Source: Fimenecus sp045613065 (lineage in GTDB: Bacteria > Bacillota > Clostridia > Oscillospirales > Acutalibacteraceae). Taken from it: a DNA stretch of 30,587 bases. Position 1 is the first letter of the stretch, and every line of letters begins with the position of its first letter. Positions 14,473-23,275 of the stretch are shown in pieces. Location of the stretch: the NCBI GenBank assembly GCA_045613065.1, contig JAZLAH010000065.1, forward strand, positions 1 through 30,587, read 5' to 3'. Below the pieces are notes generated by a model. That model saw nothing but the letters and a program-made list of their open reading frames with translations, had not been told where the DNA came from and did not search any database. The position numbers and the translations under genes were made by a program.

Positions 14473-14498
14473 AGAAAAAGTCATCCTCAGTCTTTTTT
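14456..14498. terminator. Bidirectional terminator between convergent genes
   Basis: The arms AAAAAAGACTGAGG (14456-14469) and CCTCAGTCTTTTTT (14485-14498) are perfect complements. T-runs are produced on both strands, so it can end both the plus-strand hydrolase transcript and the minus-strand operon. Confidence 0.85.
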
Positions 14499-14538
14499 AT
14501 TAATGAAACTTTATTGATAATTAAAGTTTGTTATGTAT

Positions 14539-14573
14539 TAGTTTTGCACTTTGCATTTACCATTTTGCATTTA
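14539..14573. repeat. GCAAAA-type repeat containing the stop codon of the GH43-like gene
   Basis: On the minus strand the units AATGCAAAATGG, TAAATGCAAAG and TGCAAAAC repeat the motif also seen at 2557-2592. The last five codons and stop of the GH43-like gene lie inside the repeat. Confidence 0.6.
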
Positions 14574-15489
14574 AAAGTCTTTCGTATTCTTCCTCTGTGA
14601 TTTCAATTACACCACCGTGCTTGTAGCCATAAGGGAAGCTGAATAAATCAGGACAGCGTGTAACATTCATATCACCCGGTTTTGATGAAATAAATGGCAC
14701 ATAACCCATTTTTTCTTTTTCACAACCGAAGAAGTCGAAGAGGATGCACCATCTTCCGTCAGGGAGAGTAAAGCTCGTACCTGCCTCATAAGAGCCCGGC
14801 CAATAAACTTCCTTTTCCATATATTCTTCAAATTCTTTATCGTGAATATAAGGGCCATATAAACTGTCAGATGTAGCGTGCATATTCATTGACGGACTTT
14901 GAGCATTTTTATAGAACATATGATATACACCATCAATTTTTCTGATGTGAGTATCAAGGATTTCATTATCTTTTGTGAAAAAAAGTTCTGGTTCTGAAAA
15001 TGTTTCAAAATTCTTTGTGGTTGAGCAATAAATTGACATATGTTTATAGTCATCTTCTGCAACTGTTGAGCCCCAATGAACAAGATATTCGTCATTGATT
15101 TCGTCATAAAATGTTTCAGGTGCCCACATACAACCAAAATCATCTCTTCCAAAGTGAACGAGTTTTTCTTCGCTGAAATTAACAAGGTCTTTTGTTTTCC
15201 ACATACGAAGACATTTGCTGCCTGTACGATTGATGTTTGACCAGTCTAATTGTAAATTTTCATCATAACGATTTGCAACACATAAATCAGTTGTGAGAAT
15301 CACAAAACTATTGTCACAAAGTCGGATAATTTCAATGTCACGACAACCCTTTTCACCTAATTGTGCAGTTAAAATCGGATTTCCGTCATTAACTTTTTCC
15401 CAATTCAAGCCGTCACGGCTGATACCGAAATATACTTGTTCACCGTCAGGTGTAATTTTTTCTTTAAAATGTACAAATAAATATGCCAT
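14557..15489 (-). CDS. GH43-like five-bladed beta-propeller protein
   Basis: This is a 310-residue protein without a signal peptide. Repeated propeller-blade motifs are visible: YFGISRDGLNWE, RDIEIIRLCDNSFVILTTD, CMWAPETFYDEINDEYLVHW, DTHIRKIDGVYHMFYKN and TLPDGRWCILFDFF. These fit the glycoside hydrolase family 43 / arabinanase-like fold, which removes arabinose or xylose residues. The usual N-terminal general-base aspartate is not obvious, so activity is uncertain. The ATG at 15489 follows AGGAGA by 5-6 bases; upstream in-frame codons have no such site and would overlap the dehydratase gene. It is the last gene of the seven-gene minus-strand run, 10 bases after the serine dehydratase. The C-terminal NAKW is encoded by a dispersed repeat. 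Confidence 0.75.
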   Translation of the reverse strand: MAYLFVHFKEKITPDGEQVYFGISRDGLNWEKVNDGNPILTAQLGEKGCRDIEIIRLCDNSFVILTTDLCVANRYDENLQLDWSNINRTGSKCLRMWKTKDLVNFSEEKLVHFGRDDFGCMWAPETFYDEINDEYLVHWGSTVAEDDYKHMSIYCSTTKNFETFSEPELFFTKDNEILDTHIRKIDGVYHMFYKNAQSPSMNMHATSDSLYGPYIHDKEFEEYMEKEVYWPGSYEAGTSFTLPDGRWCILFDFFGCEKEKMGYVPFISSKPGDMNVTRCPDLFSFPYGYKHGGVIEITEEEYERLLNAKW

Positions 15490-15499
15490 ATTGTTTCTC

Positions 15500-16708
15500 C
15501 TATATTTCGAGAGTAGCAAGTCCACCTTCACTTGTTTCACGATATGCAGCGTGAATGTCCATACCTGTTTTCTTCATTGTTGTAATAACATTATCAAGTG
15601 AAATTCTTCGTGTTTCACTTAAGAAGCTTGCAAGGTTAACTGCATTTATGGCACGCATTGCAGCAACAGCATTTCGTTCGATACAAGGAATCTGTACAAG
15701 ACCGCAAATAGGGTCACAAGTAAGACCTAAATGATGCTCGATAGCAATTTCAGCAGCATATTCGATTTTACCTCTTTTAAGACCGAAAAGTTCACCAAGA
15801 GCCGCTGCAGCCATAGCACAAGCTGTTCCTATTTCAGCCTGACAGCCACATTCTGCACCTGAAATGGAAGCGTTTGTCTTAACAAGATTTCCGATAAGAC
15901 CACCTGTTGCCAAAGCCTGTAAAATCTGACGGTCAGTGTATCCGTGTTTAAGTTGCATATAGTAAAGTACAGCAGGGAGTACACCGGCAGCACCACAAGT
16001 AGGTGCTGTAACAATTCTGTGGCCAGATGCATTTTGTTCACTAACAGCAAAAGCGTATGAGCAAACTTCTCTGTTTTCTCTCGTTTCTGCACTTTCACCG
16101 ATATGCTCCATATTGTAGAGGTATTTAGCTTTTTTTTGTACTTCAAGTCCACCAGGGAGGATTCCTTCGTCATCAATGCCCGTTTCAATGGCATTTTTCA
16201 TTGTTTTCCAAACTTGTGCAAGGTAGTCCCAGATGTATTCGCCTTCAACTTCATCAACATATTGCCAAAGACGATATTTCTTTTCTTTGCAATATGCCTT
16301 AATTTCAGAAAATGTGCTTAACTCATATACAATAGGTTCTGTTGCAGACTGACTTCCCTCAAACTCAATTCGTCCACCACCAACGCTAAAAACTCGAATG
16401 AAATCTGTCTGTTCACCATTTTTGTATGCAAACAACTCCATTGTGTTAGGATGTTCAATATCAGTTTTATCAAAATCAAATTCAACATTGCAAGGAACAG
16501 GTGTAAGTGTGTTTTCAATAACTGAATCAGTGCAATGTCCCTTACCTGTTTTTGCAAGTGAACCATAAAGTATTGCTTTGAATTCATCAGCATCAGGATT
16601 ATGACTTTTAAAAATCATACAAGCCTTTTCAGGACCCATAGTATGTGAACTTGAAGGTCCACAGCCAATTCTGTAAAGTTGATTTAATGATTCCATTCCT
16701 TTTGCCAT
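15500..16708 (-). CDS. sdaA: L-serine ammonia-lyase, iron-sulfur type, single chain
   Basis: This 402-residue enzyme converts L-serine to pyruvate and ammonia with a [4Fe-4S] cluster in the cytoplasm. The beta domain comes first (YRIGCGPSSSHTMGPEKA, residues 12-29). The alpha domain follows (APTCGAAGVLPA at 235-246). Cys289, Cys331 and Cys342 keep the 42- and 11-residue spacing of the cluster ligands of the characterised Legionella enzyme. Many clostridia split the enzyme into SdaAA and SdaAB; here both are fused. It begins 2 bases after the YhcH-like gene, with AAGGTG inside the end of that gene, so the two are translationally coupled. Sitting in a surface-polymer operon is unusual. Confidence 0.93.
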   Translation of the reverse strand: MAKGMESLNQLYRIGCGPSSSHTMGPEKACMIFKSHNPDADEFKAILYGSLAKTGKGHCTDSVIENTLTPVPCNVEFDFDKTDIEHPNTMELFAYKNGEQTDFIRVFSVGGGRIEFEGSQSATEPIVYELSTFSEIKAYCKEKKYRLWQYVDEVEGEYIWDYLAQVWKTMKNAIETGIDDEGILPGGLEVQKKAKYLYNMEHIGESAETRENREVCSYAFAVSEQNASGHRIVTAPTCGAAGVLPAVLYYMQLKHGYTDRQILQALATGGLIGNLVKTNASISGAECGCQAEIGTACAMAAAALGELFGLKRGKIEYAAEIAIEHHLGLTCDPICGLVQIPCIERNAVAAMRAINAVNLASFLSETRRISLDNVITTMKKTGMDIHAAYRETSEGGLATLEI

Positions 16709-16710
16709 AG

Positions 16711-17154
16711 TTACACCTTAACCTTTACAACAACTTTGAGGCATGAGAGAGGTTTGTTAACTGCCACACCTGGACAGTGTAAATCATTTGGATAAAGCAC
16801 CATAAAACTGTTTTCAATAAGAGTCAATGGTTCAGTTTTACATTCATAAAACCACACGTCATTTTCAGGTTTTGCTTCAGTTTCAGTTTTATCACAGCAC
16901 ATAGGAGCAACACCGATAATTTCTTCACCTTTAACCATAAACTGAATATCAATATATTTTTTGTGTGCTTCAGAGATTGTTTTGTCAGGGTCGGTTTCGT
17001 AACGCTGTACCATATAGAAAATGTCATCACCCTGAAGTTCATATCTGCCTAATTCCATTTTTGTGAAATCAGTTTCACTGAGGAATTTTAACGCAGTATA
17101 AACTCGACCTAATCCCTCATAGTTTTTTATATTTTCCAAAGTATCAAAAATCAT
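16711..17154 (-). CDS. YhcH/YjgK/YiaL (EbgC-type) cupin-like protein
   Basis: This 147-residue protein is of the DUF386 family, which includes EbgC, TabA, YiaL and the sialic-acid-linked YhcH. Members are metal-binding beta-sandwich proteins thought to act on sugar anomers or as enzyme partners. Conserved metal-site residues are visible: Glu62 and His64 in SEAHKKYIDIQF, and His126 in YPNDLHCPG. Length is normal. AAGGTG lies 6 bases before the ATG. It lies 21 bases after the large glycosyltransferase gene and 2 bases before the serine dehydratase, within the long minus-strand run. Its substrate is unknown; a sugar released or recycled from the surface polymer is one possibility. Confidence 0.85.
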   Translation of the reverse strand: MIFDTLENIKNYEGLGRVYTALKFLSETDFTKMELGRYELQGDDIFYMVQRYETDPDKTISEAHKKYIDIQFMVKGEEIIGVAPMCCDKTETEAKPENDVWFYECKTEPLTLIENSFMVLYPNDLHCPGVAVNKPLSCLKVVVKVKV

Positions 17155-17175
17155 TTAAATCACCTTATTCATAAA

Positions 17176-19449
17176 TCAGTTTTCTATAAAATCTATAAAT
17201 TTTTCAGCAAGAACTTTTCTTGAATATATTTCACAGATTTTATCGTAATTTGCTTTTAATTGTTCTTCAGTAATTTCAGGGAATTTATGGATTTTGTTAA
17301 CCAAATCCTCGTAGGACTGATAAATACAACCATCTATTCCGTCTAGAACCTCACGAGAAGCAATATTGTCAGTGCAATAAAGCATTTTACCATTAAGTAT
17401 TGCTTCAATATAAGGCATACCAAAAGAGTGGTTTAGAGTAAAGTCAACAACTGCGTCGTACTTTCTCATTTCACCCTTTGGATTATTTGTTTCTCCACGA
17501 TAAGTGATGAAATCCTCAAGTTCGTTTTCATATATTGTACTTAAAAATTCGTTAAGATAAGCACCGTTTCCGTAAACATTAATTCTAATATTTTCCTCAT
17601 TGTTGTCCTTAAGATATTGTGCAAACCCAAGAAGATTATCAAGGTCAACCTTTCTGTCAGGACTTATACGCACAAGATACATACCGTTGAAGCCTATCTT
17701 TTCTTCGTTGTTTCTTAATACGATGTTTTCACGTTCAACACTTCTGCTCATTTCAAGAGTGTTTCCAAGAACAAGACTTTGTTCATAGTTATCATAATCC
17801 AAATCTCGTTTATATGCCTGTTTGCTTTCGTCTGTAACAAAAATTACCTTACCTAATTTTTGTTGTGAAATTCTCTTGAATGCTTCAGGATAAAGGTCAC
17901 AAACAACGCTTGACGCACAATGGAAAAAGAATATTTTATTCTCAACGTGTTCTGATAAATTATCTGTCATATATAAATGCAAAGATTCACGTGTTGAGAC
18001 AATAGTCTTTGATTTTGTGTTTTTAAGGAAGTTTTTTAGTGCATAGTTTGCATAAGGCCACAAATTGGCTTTTGAACAGTCGTAATTAAGATTGCCATAA
18101 AAACAATCTGCTTTAGGAATTAATCGTTTCAGCAACTCTGTTTTCGTTCTTCTGCCATCCACATAAAGTGGTGTAAGTTGTAGTCCGTAAGGCATCTGAT
18201 TAAACTTTTTAAATCCTTTAAGTCCCACAAGTTCGACAAGGTAGTTTTTTTCAAGCAAAGCTTCTGCAAGTGAACGAGTTGCAAAAACTGTTCCTCCAAT
18301 ACCATGAAAATTGTAGCCCAAGAATGTAATTTTATTTCTTTGAATTTTTGCAAACTCATTATACATTCGGTTAATATGACCACCATTTACAATGTAGTCA
18401 TAGTCAATTTTTTCAGGCAATCTTGACCTGAAAAACTCGTTGGTGCCGTATGATTCGTTTACAATAGTTTCAATTAACTGCTTTGATTTTGAAATAGAAG
18501 CTTCTTTTAATTCATCAAGAGAACAGTACAATCCTCTGCCTGCAAGATATGTTTCCAAATCAGGTTGATAAAGGAGAACCGGCTTGTTAAGTGTTGTAAA
18601 ATCGAATCCAACAGAAGAGTAGTCAGTAATAAGTATATCGTTACGTGCAAGTTCGTCAAGAACATCCACATTTTTTGCGTGAACAAATTTAATTCTGTCA
18701 GTTTTTATATTTTCTTTCAAATACGCAATTTTACTTTCGTCAAAGAACTGATGAAGACAAACAGTAAAAGTTGATGATGTTCTTTCAAGATACTCTGCAA
18801 GACGTTCGTTGCCGAGAACTTTTTTCATCTGAACAAGTAGAATTTCAGTTTTGTAATTCTTACCAAAATACTCACGCCAAGTCGGGAACCAAAGAATGTT
18901 TTTACTTTCAGTTTTTGTTTTTAAATATTCCTGATGTCTTTTTACAAGTTCAATATATCTTGGAGGATAAATTCCGTAATAAAGCTGGTAATCTCTGAAC
19001 TGATTTCTTTCTTTGAAAGTATCTTTAATGTTCTTGTTGTAATAAACAAAACGGAACATATTGTTGTTATATGCGTCGCCTCTGTAACCGATTGCTTTGA
19101 TTCCAAGTGTTCCGTGCTGAAGATAAATCAATGGCTTTGTTATGAGGAAATTAAGTGCTTTACCAAAAATTCTATCAGGCAAAATGTCCTTGTAACTTAA
19201 TGATACAAAAAACATATCAGCACTATAATATATTTCAAAGTGTTTTATGCTGTTTTTCCAGACTACAAACTTCTTTTCTTCTGGTGAAAGTGAGTTGTAT
19301 ATGGCTTGGGTGTTAGGATTTTTTGCCATTATAAAGTATTTGTCAATATCATCTTTTTTGGTAACTGTACTTTTCCAGAAATAGAATGAATTATTGTTGG
19401 CTGAAGCTCCTAGATTTTCACCTATAAGCCAAACAAAGTTTTTCTTCAT
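17176..19449 (-). CDS. Fused CDP-glycerol glycerophosphotransferase and GT4-like glycosyltransferase
   Basis: This is a 757-residue two-domain protein. Residues 1 to about 370 match the TagB/TagF family, which transfers glycerol-phosphate or ribitol-phosphate from a CDP donor. They include QHGTLG with His112, ILWFPTWREY, CLHQ with His233 and ITDYSSVGFDF (about 275-284). Residues from about 372 match a GT-B fold: FLGYNFHGIGGTVFATRSLA as the acceptor-side loop, and a C-terminal HSFGMPYIEAILNGK resembling the donor-binding EX7E motif. One protein may thus add a sugar and a polyol-phosphate in turn. I start at ATG 19449, 5-6 bases after GAGGGTG; a TTG at 19473 would overlap the upstream gene. No membrane segments are seen, so it works at the inner face of the membrane. 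Confidence 0.85.
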   Translation of the reverse strand: MKKNFVWLIGENLGASANNNSFYFWKSTVTKKDDIDKYFIMAKNPNTQAIYNSLSPEEKKFVVWKNSIKHFEIYYSADMFFVSLSYKDILPDRIFGKALNFLITKPLIYLQHGTLGIKAIGYRGDAYNNNMFRFVYYNKNIKDTFKERNQFRDYQLYYGIYPPRYIELVKRHQEYLKTKTESKNILWFPTWREYFGKNYKTEILLVQMKKVLGNERLAEYLERTSSTFTVCLHQFFDESKIAYLKENIKTDRIKFVHAKNVDVLDELARNDILITDYSSVGFDFTTLNKPVLLYQPDLETYLAGRGLYCSLDELKEASISKSKQLIETIVNESYGTNEFFRSRLPEKIDYDYIVNGGHINRMYNEFAKIQRNKITFLGYNFHGIGGTVFATRSLAEALLEKNYLVELVGLKGFKKFNQMPYGLQLTPLYVDGRRTKTELLKRLIPKADCFYGNLNYDCSKANLWPYANYALKNFLKNTKSKTIVSTRESLHLYMTDNLSEHVENKIFFFHCASSVVCDLYPEAFKRISQQKLGKVIFVTDESKQAYKRDLDYDNYEQSLVLGNTLEMSRSVERENIVLRNNEEKIGFNGMYLVRISPDRKVDLDNLLGFAQYLKDNNEENIRINVYGNGAYLNEFLSTIYENELEDFITYRGETNNPKGEMRKYDAVVDFTLNHSFGMPYIEAILNGKMLYCTDNIASREVLDGIDGCIYQSYEDLVNKIHKFPEITEEQLKANYDKICEIYSRKVLAEKFIDFIEN

Positions 19450-19462
19450 TTTAACACCCTCA

Positions 19463-20473
19463 TTATTTTTCAAAGGTTGATTTTTCAGGTAATGTTTTAT
19501 TAAAAACTGAAATTACAACTTTTTTCTTTTCTTCAAAATTTTCTGTATTTACAGTATCGTTAATGCAAATCATAGAATGTGATTTTTCTTCAATTTCCTT
19601 GCAAAGCGAAGGGAACATTTCATCGTCAACATGGTAACATTGGGCAAAACTCGCATCTCTCACAGCAAAATTACCTTCTGCCAACTGCCAGTATTTCATA
19701 ACCCACTGATTAACGTCACCTTTTTTTCTGAATCTGTTACAACAGGTTTCGTGGAGTGTATCGTAAGCTTTGTTCCATACTTTGTCAAAGGTAGATTTCA
19801 AAAAACAGGATGGTGTGTGGTGACAGTACATTCCCGGAAACCAAGGCCATGGCATAAGAAGTGCTGTTCGCATAACATTTTTGATTCCGTTTTTAGGGTC
19901 AAACCACTTTTTCCAATCACGCTTCATACATTGATGTTTGTTGAAATTATCGTTGATAACTTCAATATCAGCGCCGTGAAAATGTCCTGCGCTGTCATTT
20001 GCAAAATAAATACAATGAACTGAAGCTGTATCACAAGGTAAACCATCTTTAAAGAAATCCTCAGGTTTCACAGGTCTATTTAAGAACATATCATCGTTAA
20101 AATAAACGAATTGCTCAGCTAATCCCTCAATTCTGTGGAGATTCAATTCGATTGTATGTGAACTGAAAGTTGGAAGATATTCCGCAGGAATATAGTCCTT
20201 GTGATTTACAATGTTAAGTTTAGGATTTGTTGTATCAAGCCAAGAGGGCAAATGACCCCAGGTCACAAAATGAATTTTGTTAACCCAAGGTGCATATTTT
20301 TCCACAGCTCTAAACCAATACTGAAGATTGTCCCAATCACGAAAACGCACTTCACTATTGGATGTTGTTATAACTGTACCGTCATATTCTGATTTTTCTT
20401 TTTGCCATTCAGGGTCGTTACCATCAACCCAAATTATGACAAAGTCTATTGGCTGGTTATTTTCTGTACTCAT
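19463..20473 (-). CDS. Stealth-family capsular/wall polymer phosphotransferase
   Basis: This 336-residue protein shows the Stealth conserved regions in order: IDFVIIWVDGNDPEW (CR1) at the N-terminus, RFRDWDNLQYWFRAVEKYAP followed by WVNKIHFVTWGHLP (CR2), YFNDDMFLNRPV and the C-terminal HHTPSCFLKS with later segments. Stealth proteins transfer sugar-1-phosphate from nucleotide sugars to polysaccharides, as in capsules of Neisseria and relatives of GlcNAc-phosphotransferase. Together with the glycerophosphotransferase this predicts a polymer with phosphodiester links. The start lies only 3 bases after the ABC ATPase stop with no strong ribosome site, so it probably depends on translational coupling. 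Confidence 0.9.
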   Translation of the reverse strand: MSTENNQPIDFVIIWVDGNDPEWQKEKSEYDGTVITTSNSEVRFRDWDNLQYWFRAVEKYAPWVNKIHFVTWGHLPSWLDTTNPKLNIVNHKDYIPAEYLPTFSSHTIELNLHRIEGLAEQFVYFNDDMFLNRPVKPEDFFKDGLPCDTASVHCIYFANDSAGHFHGADIEVINDNFNKHQCMKRDWKKWFDPKNGIKNVMRTALLMPWPWFPGMYCHHTPSCFLKSTFDKVWNKAYDTLHETCCNRFRKKGDVNQWVMKYWQLAEGNFAVRDASFAQCYHVDDEMFPSLCKEIEEKSHSMICINDTVNTENFEEKKKVVISVFNKTLPEKSTFEK

Positions 20474-20476
20474 AAT

Positions 20477-21208
20477 TTATTTCATAAATTCATCGTATTT
20501 TGGAAGGACTTCAGCAGTTGTTCCATACATCTTCATTTCACCATCGTGAATCCAAAGAACATTATTGCAAAGATTTTTGATTGTTTCAGAGCTATGAGAA
20601 ACAATAAGAACAGTTCTGTCATCCTTTGAGATAAGTTCTTTCATTTTAGCATAACTCTTTTTCTTGAATTTAGCATCACCAACGCTTAAAACTTCGTCAA
20701 TAAGCATAATGTCAGTTTCAAGAATTGCAGTAATTGAGAAAGCAAGTTTTGAGTACATACCACTTGAGTATGACTTTACAGGACGGTCAATGAATTTTCC
20801 TAATTCAGAAAACTCAATAATTTCGTCAATTTTTTCATCAATAAAGTCTTTCTGGAATCCTAAAAGCATACCTGAAAGATAAATGTTTTCACGACCTGTA
20901 AGTGAATTCTGGAAACCAACACCGATTGAAAGAAGTGAAATTGAATTTCCGTGCAAATCGATTTCACCTTCGTCAGGTGAAAAAATACCTGCAATAGCAC
21001 GAAGAAGTGTTGATTTACCACTACCGTTTTTACCAACAATACCTAAAATCTGTCCTTTCTGGACATCAAAAGATACACCTTTAACAGCTTCAAAATATTC
21101 AGTTTTAGTGAATTTTTTAGGTGACATCAATGCCCTGAAAAACGAAACTTTGTTGAGGAGACGGTATCTTATTTTTACGTCTTTAACTGAAATTGCATAG
21201 TTTGACAT
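20477..21208 (-). CDS. ABC transporter ATPase for polysaccharide/teichoic-acid export (TagH/Wzt type)
   Basis: This 243-residue ATPase has Walker A GKNGSGKS (59-66), a short signature YSSGM (147-151), Walker B IMLIDEVLS (167-175) and His205 as switch. The signature variant and VLSVGD after Walker B are typical of polysaccharide/teichoic-acid exporters, which move lipid-linked polymers across the membrane. There is no extra C-terminal carbohydrate-binding domain as in long Wzt proteins. The ATG at 21208 follows GAGGTGAAAACA; the GTG at 21217 is part of that ribosome site. The permease gene ends 12 bases upstream. Confidence 0.93.
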   Translation of the reverse strand: MSNYAISVKDVKIRYRLLNKVSFFRALMSPKKFTKTEYFEAVKGVSFDVQKGQILGIVGKNGSGKSTLLRAIAGIFSPDEGEIDLHGNSISLLSIGVGFQNSLTGRENIYLSGMLLGFQKDFIDEKIDEIIEFSELGKFIDRPVKSYSSGMYSKLAFSITAILETDIMLIDEVLSVGDAKFKKKSYAKMKELISKDDRTVLIVSHSSETIKNLCNNVLWIHDGEMKMYGTTAEVLPKYDEFMK

Positions 21209-21220
21209 TGTTTTCACCTC

Positions 21221-22012
21221 TTATATAACTTTTACGTAACTATTTTCGTGTTTGTATATGATTCTTGTGCCGATTGCAGAAACAGCAATCCCTATTACTG
21301 TCCATATTGCAAGTGCAATGTAATGTGGTTCACCATTATAGAGAAGAACATTTCGCATATCTGTCATTATAAGTGCAATAGGATTGCAGTTAATAAGAAT
21401 ATTACCAATCAATTCATTCTTTGGAAGAATTCTTGTTTCGATAGAATAGAAAATACCTGAAATATAAAAACCAAGTTGCAAAACAACTGTGATTACATTG
21501 AGCAAGTCCTCAACAAAAACACCGAAATGAGTAATAATTGTTGTACAAGCATAAGTGATTATGAAAAGTAACAAGAAAAGAGGAACTACCCATAAGGCTT
21601 TCCAAGTGACAGGAACACGATAGATAATCATAAATACGGCTGTAAGTGCAAATGATACAAACATCTTGAATCCGAAAACACCGATTTTATCAAAGATAAA
21701 AACAAATTTTGGAATATATACTTTTGTTACAATACTTTTCTTGCCTTGAATAAGTTTAACGCCTGATTTTACTGTTTTACTGAAGAAAGTCCATACATTA
21801 AGACCGATGAAAACGAAAACAGGGAAGTATGGCTCATTACTGTTAAAAACAAATACAGCAACAAAGGAATAAACAAGCATATAAAGTAATGGGTCAAGAA
21901 CCCACCAGAGCCAACTGAGAAACGAACCTGCAACCTCTGCTTTTAAATCAGATTGCACGGAATATACAGTATAATTCCAGAACTTTTTTATATCATTAAT
22001 GAATCTTTTCAT
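21221..22012 (-). CDS. ABC transporter permease for polysaccharide/teichoic-acid export (TagG/Wzm type)
   Basis: This 263-residue membrane protein of the ABC-2 family has about six hydrophobic segments. It begins with an amphipathic N-terminal region followed by LSWLWWVLDPLLYMLVYSF, which is typical of TagG/Wzm/KpsM. It pairs with the ATPase encoded next. It is the first gene of the minus-strand run. GTGAG lies about 9 bases before the ATG and the promoter is at 22055-22083. Whether the cargo is a capsule, a teichoic acid or another glycopolymer cannot be settled here. Confidence 0.92.
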   Translation of the reverse strand: MKRFINDIKKFWNYTVYSVQSDLKAEVAGSFLSWLWWVLDPLLYMLVYSFVAVFVFNSNEPYFPVFVFIGLNVWTFFSKTVKSGVKLIQGKKSIVTKVYIPKFVFIFDKIGVFGFKMFVSFALTAVFMIIYRVPVTWKALWVVPLFLLLFIITYACTTIITHFGVFVEDLLNVITVVLQLGFYISGIFYSIETRILPKNELIGNILINCNPIALIMTDMRNVLLYNGEPHYIALAIWTVIGIAVSAIGTRIIYKHENSYVKVI

Positions 22013-22054
22013 ATTAAAAATCTCACTTTCGTCGATTTTAATTATATATACTGC

Positions 22055-22083
22055 ATTATACCATTATCTTGCATATTTTTCAA
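22055..22083 (-). promoter_or_regulatory. Promoter of the surface-polymer operon
   Basis: On the minus strand TTGAAA (22083-22078), 17 bases, TATAAT (22060-22055). It is back-to-back with the plus-strand promoter at 22131-22159. Confidence 0.82.
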
Positions 22084-22130
22084 GTATTCGCTGTGAGTAA
22101 GGATAGAGAATTTTCTGATAGAAAATCCGT

Positions 22131-22159
22131 TTGACAATATATGAACGATAAATTATAAT
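22131..22159 (+). promoter_or_regulatory. Consensus promoter of the GT2 glycosyltransferase gene
   Basis: TTGACA (22131-22136), 17 bases, TATAAT (22154-22159): a full-consensus sigma-A type promoter. The start of the message lies only about 15 bases before the start codon. Confidence 0.88.
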
Positions 22160-22181
22160 TCAATATAGTGAGGTGATTGTA

Positions 22182-23231
22182 ATGACACCATTTATCAGCA
22201 TAGTTATGCCCGTTTATAATGTGGAAAAGTATATAAAAAAAAGTATTCAGTCAGTGTTGGCACAGAGCTTTACGGACTTTGAATTATTGCTCGTTGATGA
22301 TTGTTCTCCAGACAAAAGTGGAAAAATCTGTGATGCTTTTGCTAAAATGGACAGGAGAATCAAGGTTGTTCACCTGGAGAAAAATGGTGGCGTTGCAAAC
22401 GCAAGAAATACTGTTATGATACCAGCTTCTGGTGAATATCTTTGTTTCCTTGACAGCGATGACCATTTTGACTTGGATATGCTAGAAGTTTTGGCTGATT
22501 CCGTTAAGAAAAATCCTGCACAAGCAGTGGTTTTTGGACTTGTTGAGGAGTATTATAACGATAAAGGCTTGTTAAAAAGCACTAAGACAGTAAATTGTGA
22601 TGAAAAGATAATCAGAAGTCAACAGGAATTGCGAGAAGAAATACTGAAACTTGAAGCACGTGATTTATACGGTTATCCTTGTAACAAAATGTATAATGTT
22701 GATTACCTTAAAAAAACTAAAGCTGTTTTTCCACGAATGAGATTCAATGAGGATATTATCTTCAATATTGACTTCTTTATGAATGCTGATTCCTGCAATC
22801 TTTTGAGTTTTGCACCGTATCATTATGTCAAGCATACAGGTAGCACAACAGGAAGTTTTATTCCAACATACTATCAGGACATAATGGTAAAAATCGACAG
22901 GTTGTATTCCCAACTTGAATATTGGGGTATGCATAGTGAAAAAAATCTTGAGTTTTTAGCGCTTAGATATACAAGATACCTTTTTTCAGCACTTGAAAGA
23001 AATTGTAACAAATGTTCAAAAATGCCTTATAAAGAACGAAAGAAATTTTTTAAAGAAGTTCTTAAAACTGAAAGATACCAAAAGCTTTCAAAATATATGA
23101 ATGGTGATGGATATATCGGGATATTGGCAAAAATATTACGTACAAAAAGCAGTTTTCTCTGTCTTTCGGTAGCAAGAATAATTTATATTGTAAAAAGATA
23201 CTTACCAAAATTATTCACGAAATTAAGTTAA
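22182..23231 (+). CDS. GT2-family glycosyltransferase
   Basis: This 349-residue GT-A fold enzyme opens with FISIVMPVYNVEKYIKKSIQSV. The nucleotide-binding DDCSPD lies at 39-44 and the DxD-type metal motif LDSDDHF at 90-96. The RFNEDIIFN segment further on probably contributes the catalytic base. The C-terminal 100 residues are basic and may associate with the membrane; no clear transmembrane helix is present. It probably adds a sugar to the polymer handled by the divergent operon. I choose ATG 22182, 6-7 bases after GAGGTGA; the GTG at 22173 is inside that site. The promoter is nearly perfect, so the gene is probably well expressed. Confidence 0.9.
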   Translation: MTPFISIVMPVYNVEKYIKKSIQSVLAQSFTDFELLLVDDCSPDKSGKICDAFAKMDRRIKVVHLEKNGGVANARNTVMIPASGEYLCFLDSDDHFDLDMLEVLADSVKKNPAQAVVFGLVEEYYNDKGLLKSTKTVNCDEKIIRSQQELREEILKLEARDLYGYPCNKMYNVDYLKKTKAVFPRMRFNEDIIFNIDFFMNADSCNLLSFAPYHYVKHTGSTTGSFIPTYYQDIMVKIDRLYSQLEYWGMHSEKNLEFLALRYTRYLFSALERNCNKCSKMPYKERKKFFKEVLKTERYQKLSKYMNGDGYIGILAKILRTKSSFLCLSVARIIYIVKRYLPKLFTKLS

Positions 23232-23266
23232 AAAAATAAGGGACTTTCCATTTTGGAGAGTCCCTT
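23230..23266 (-). terminator. Terminator between convergent genes
   Basis: The arms AAGGGACTTTCC and GGAGAGTCCCTT pair with one mismatch around ATTTT. The minus strand carries the stronger T-run (TTATTTTTTT), so it mainly ends the nahK-like transcript, but it may serve both. Confidence 0.8.
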
Positions 23267-23275
23267 GCTTGTTGT

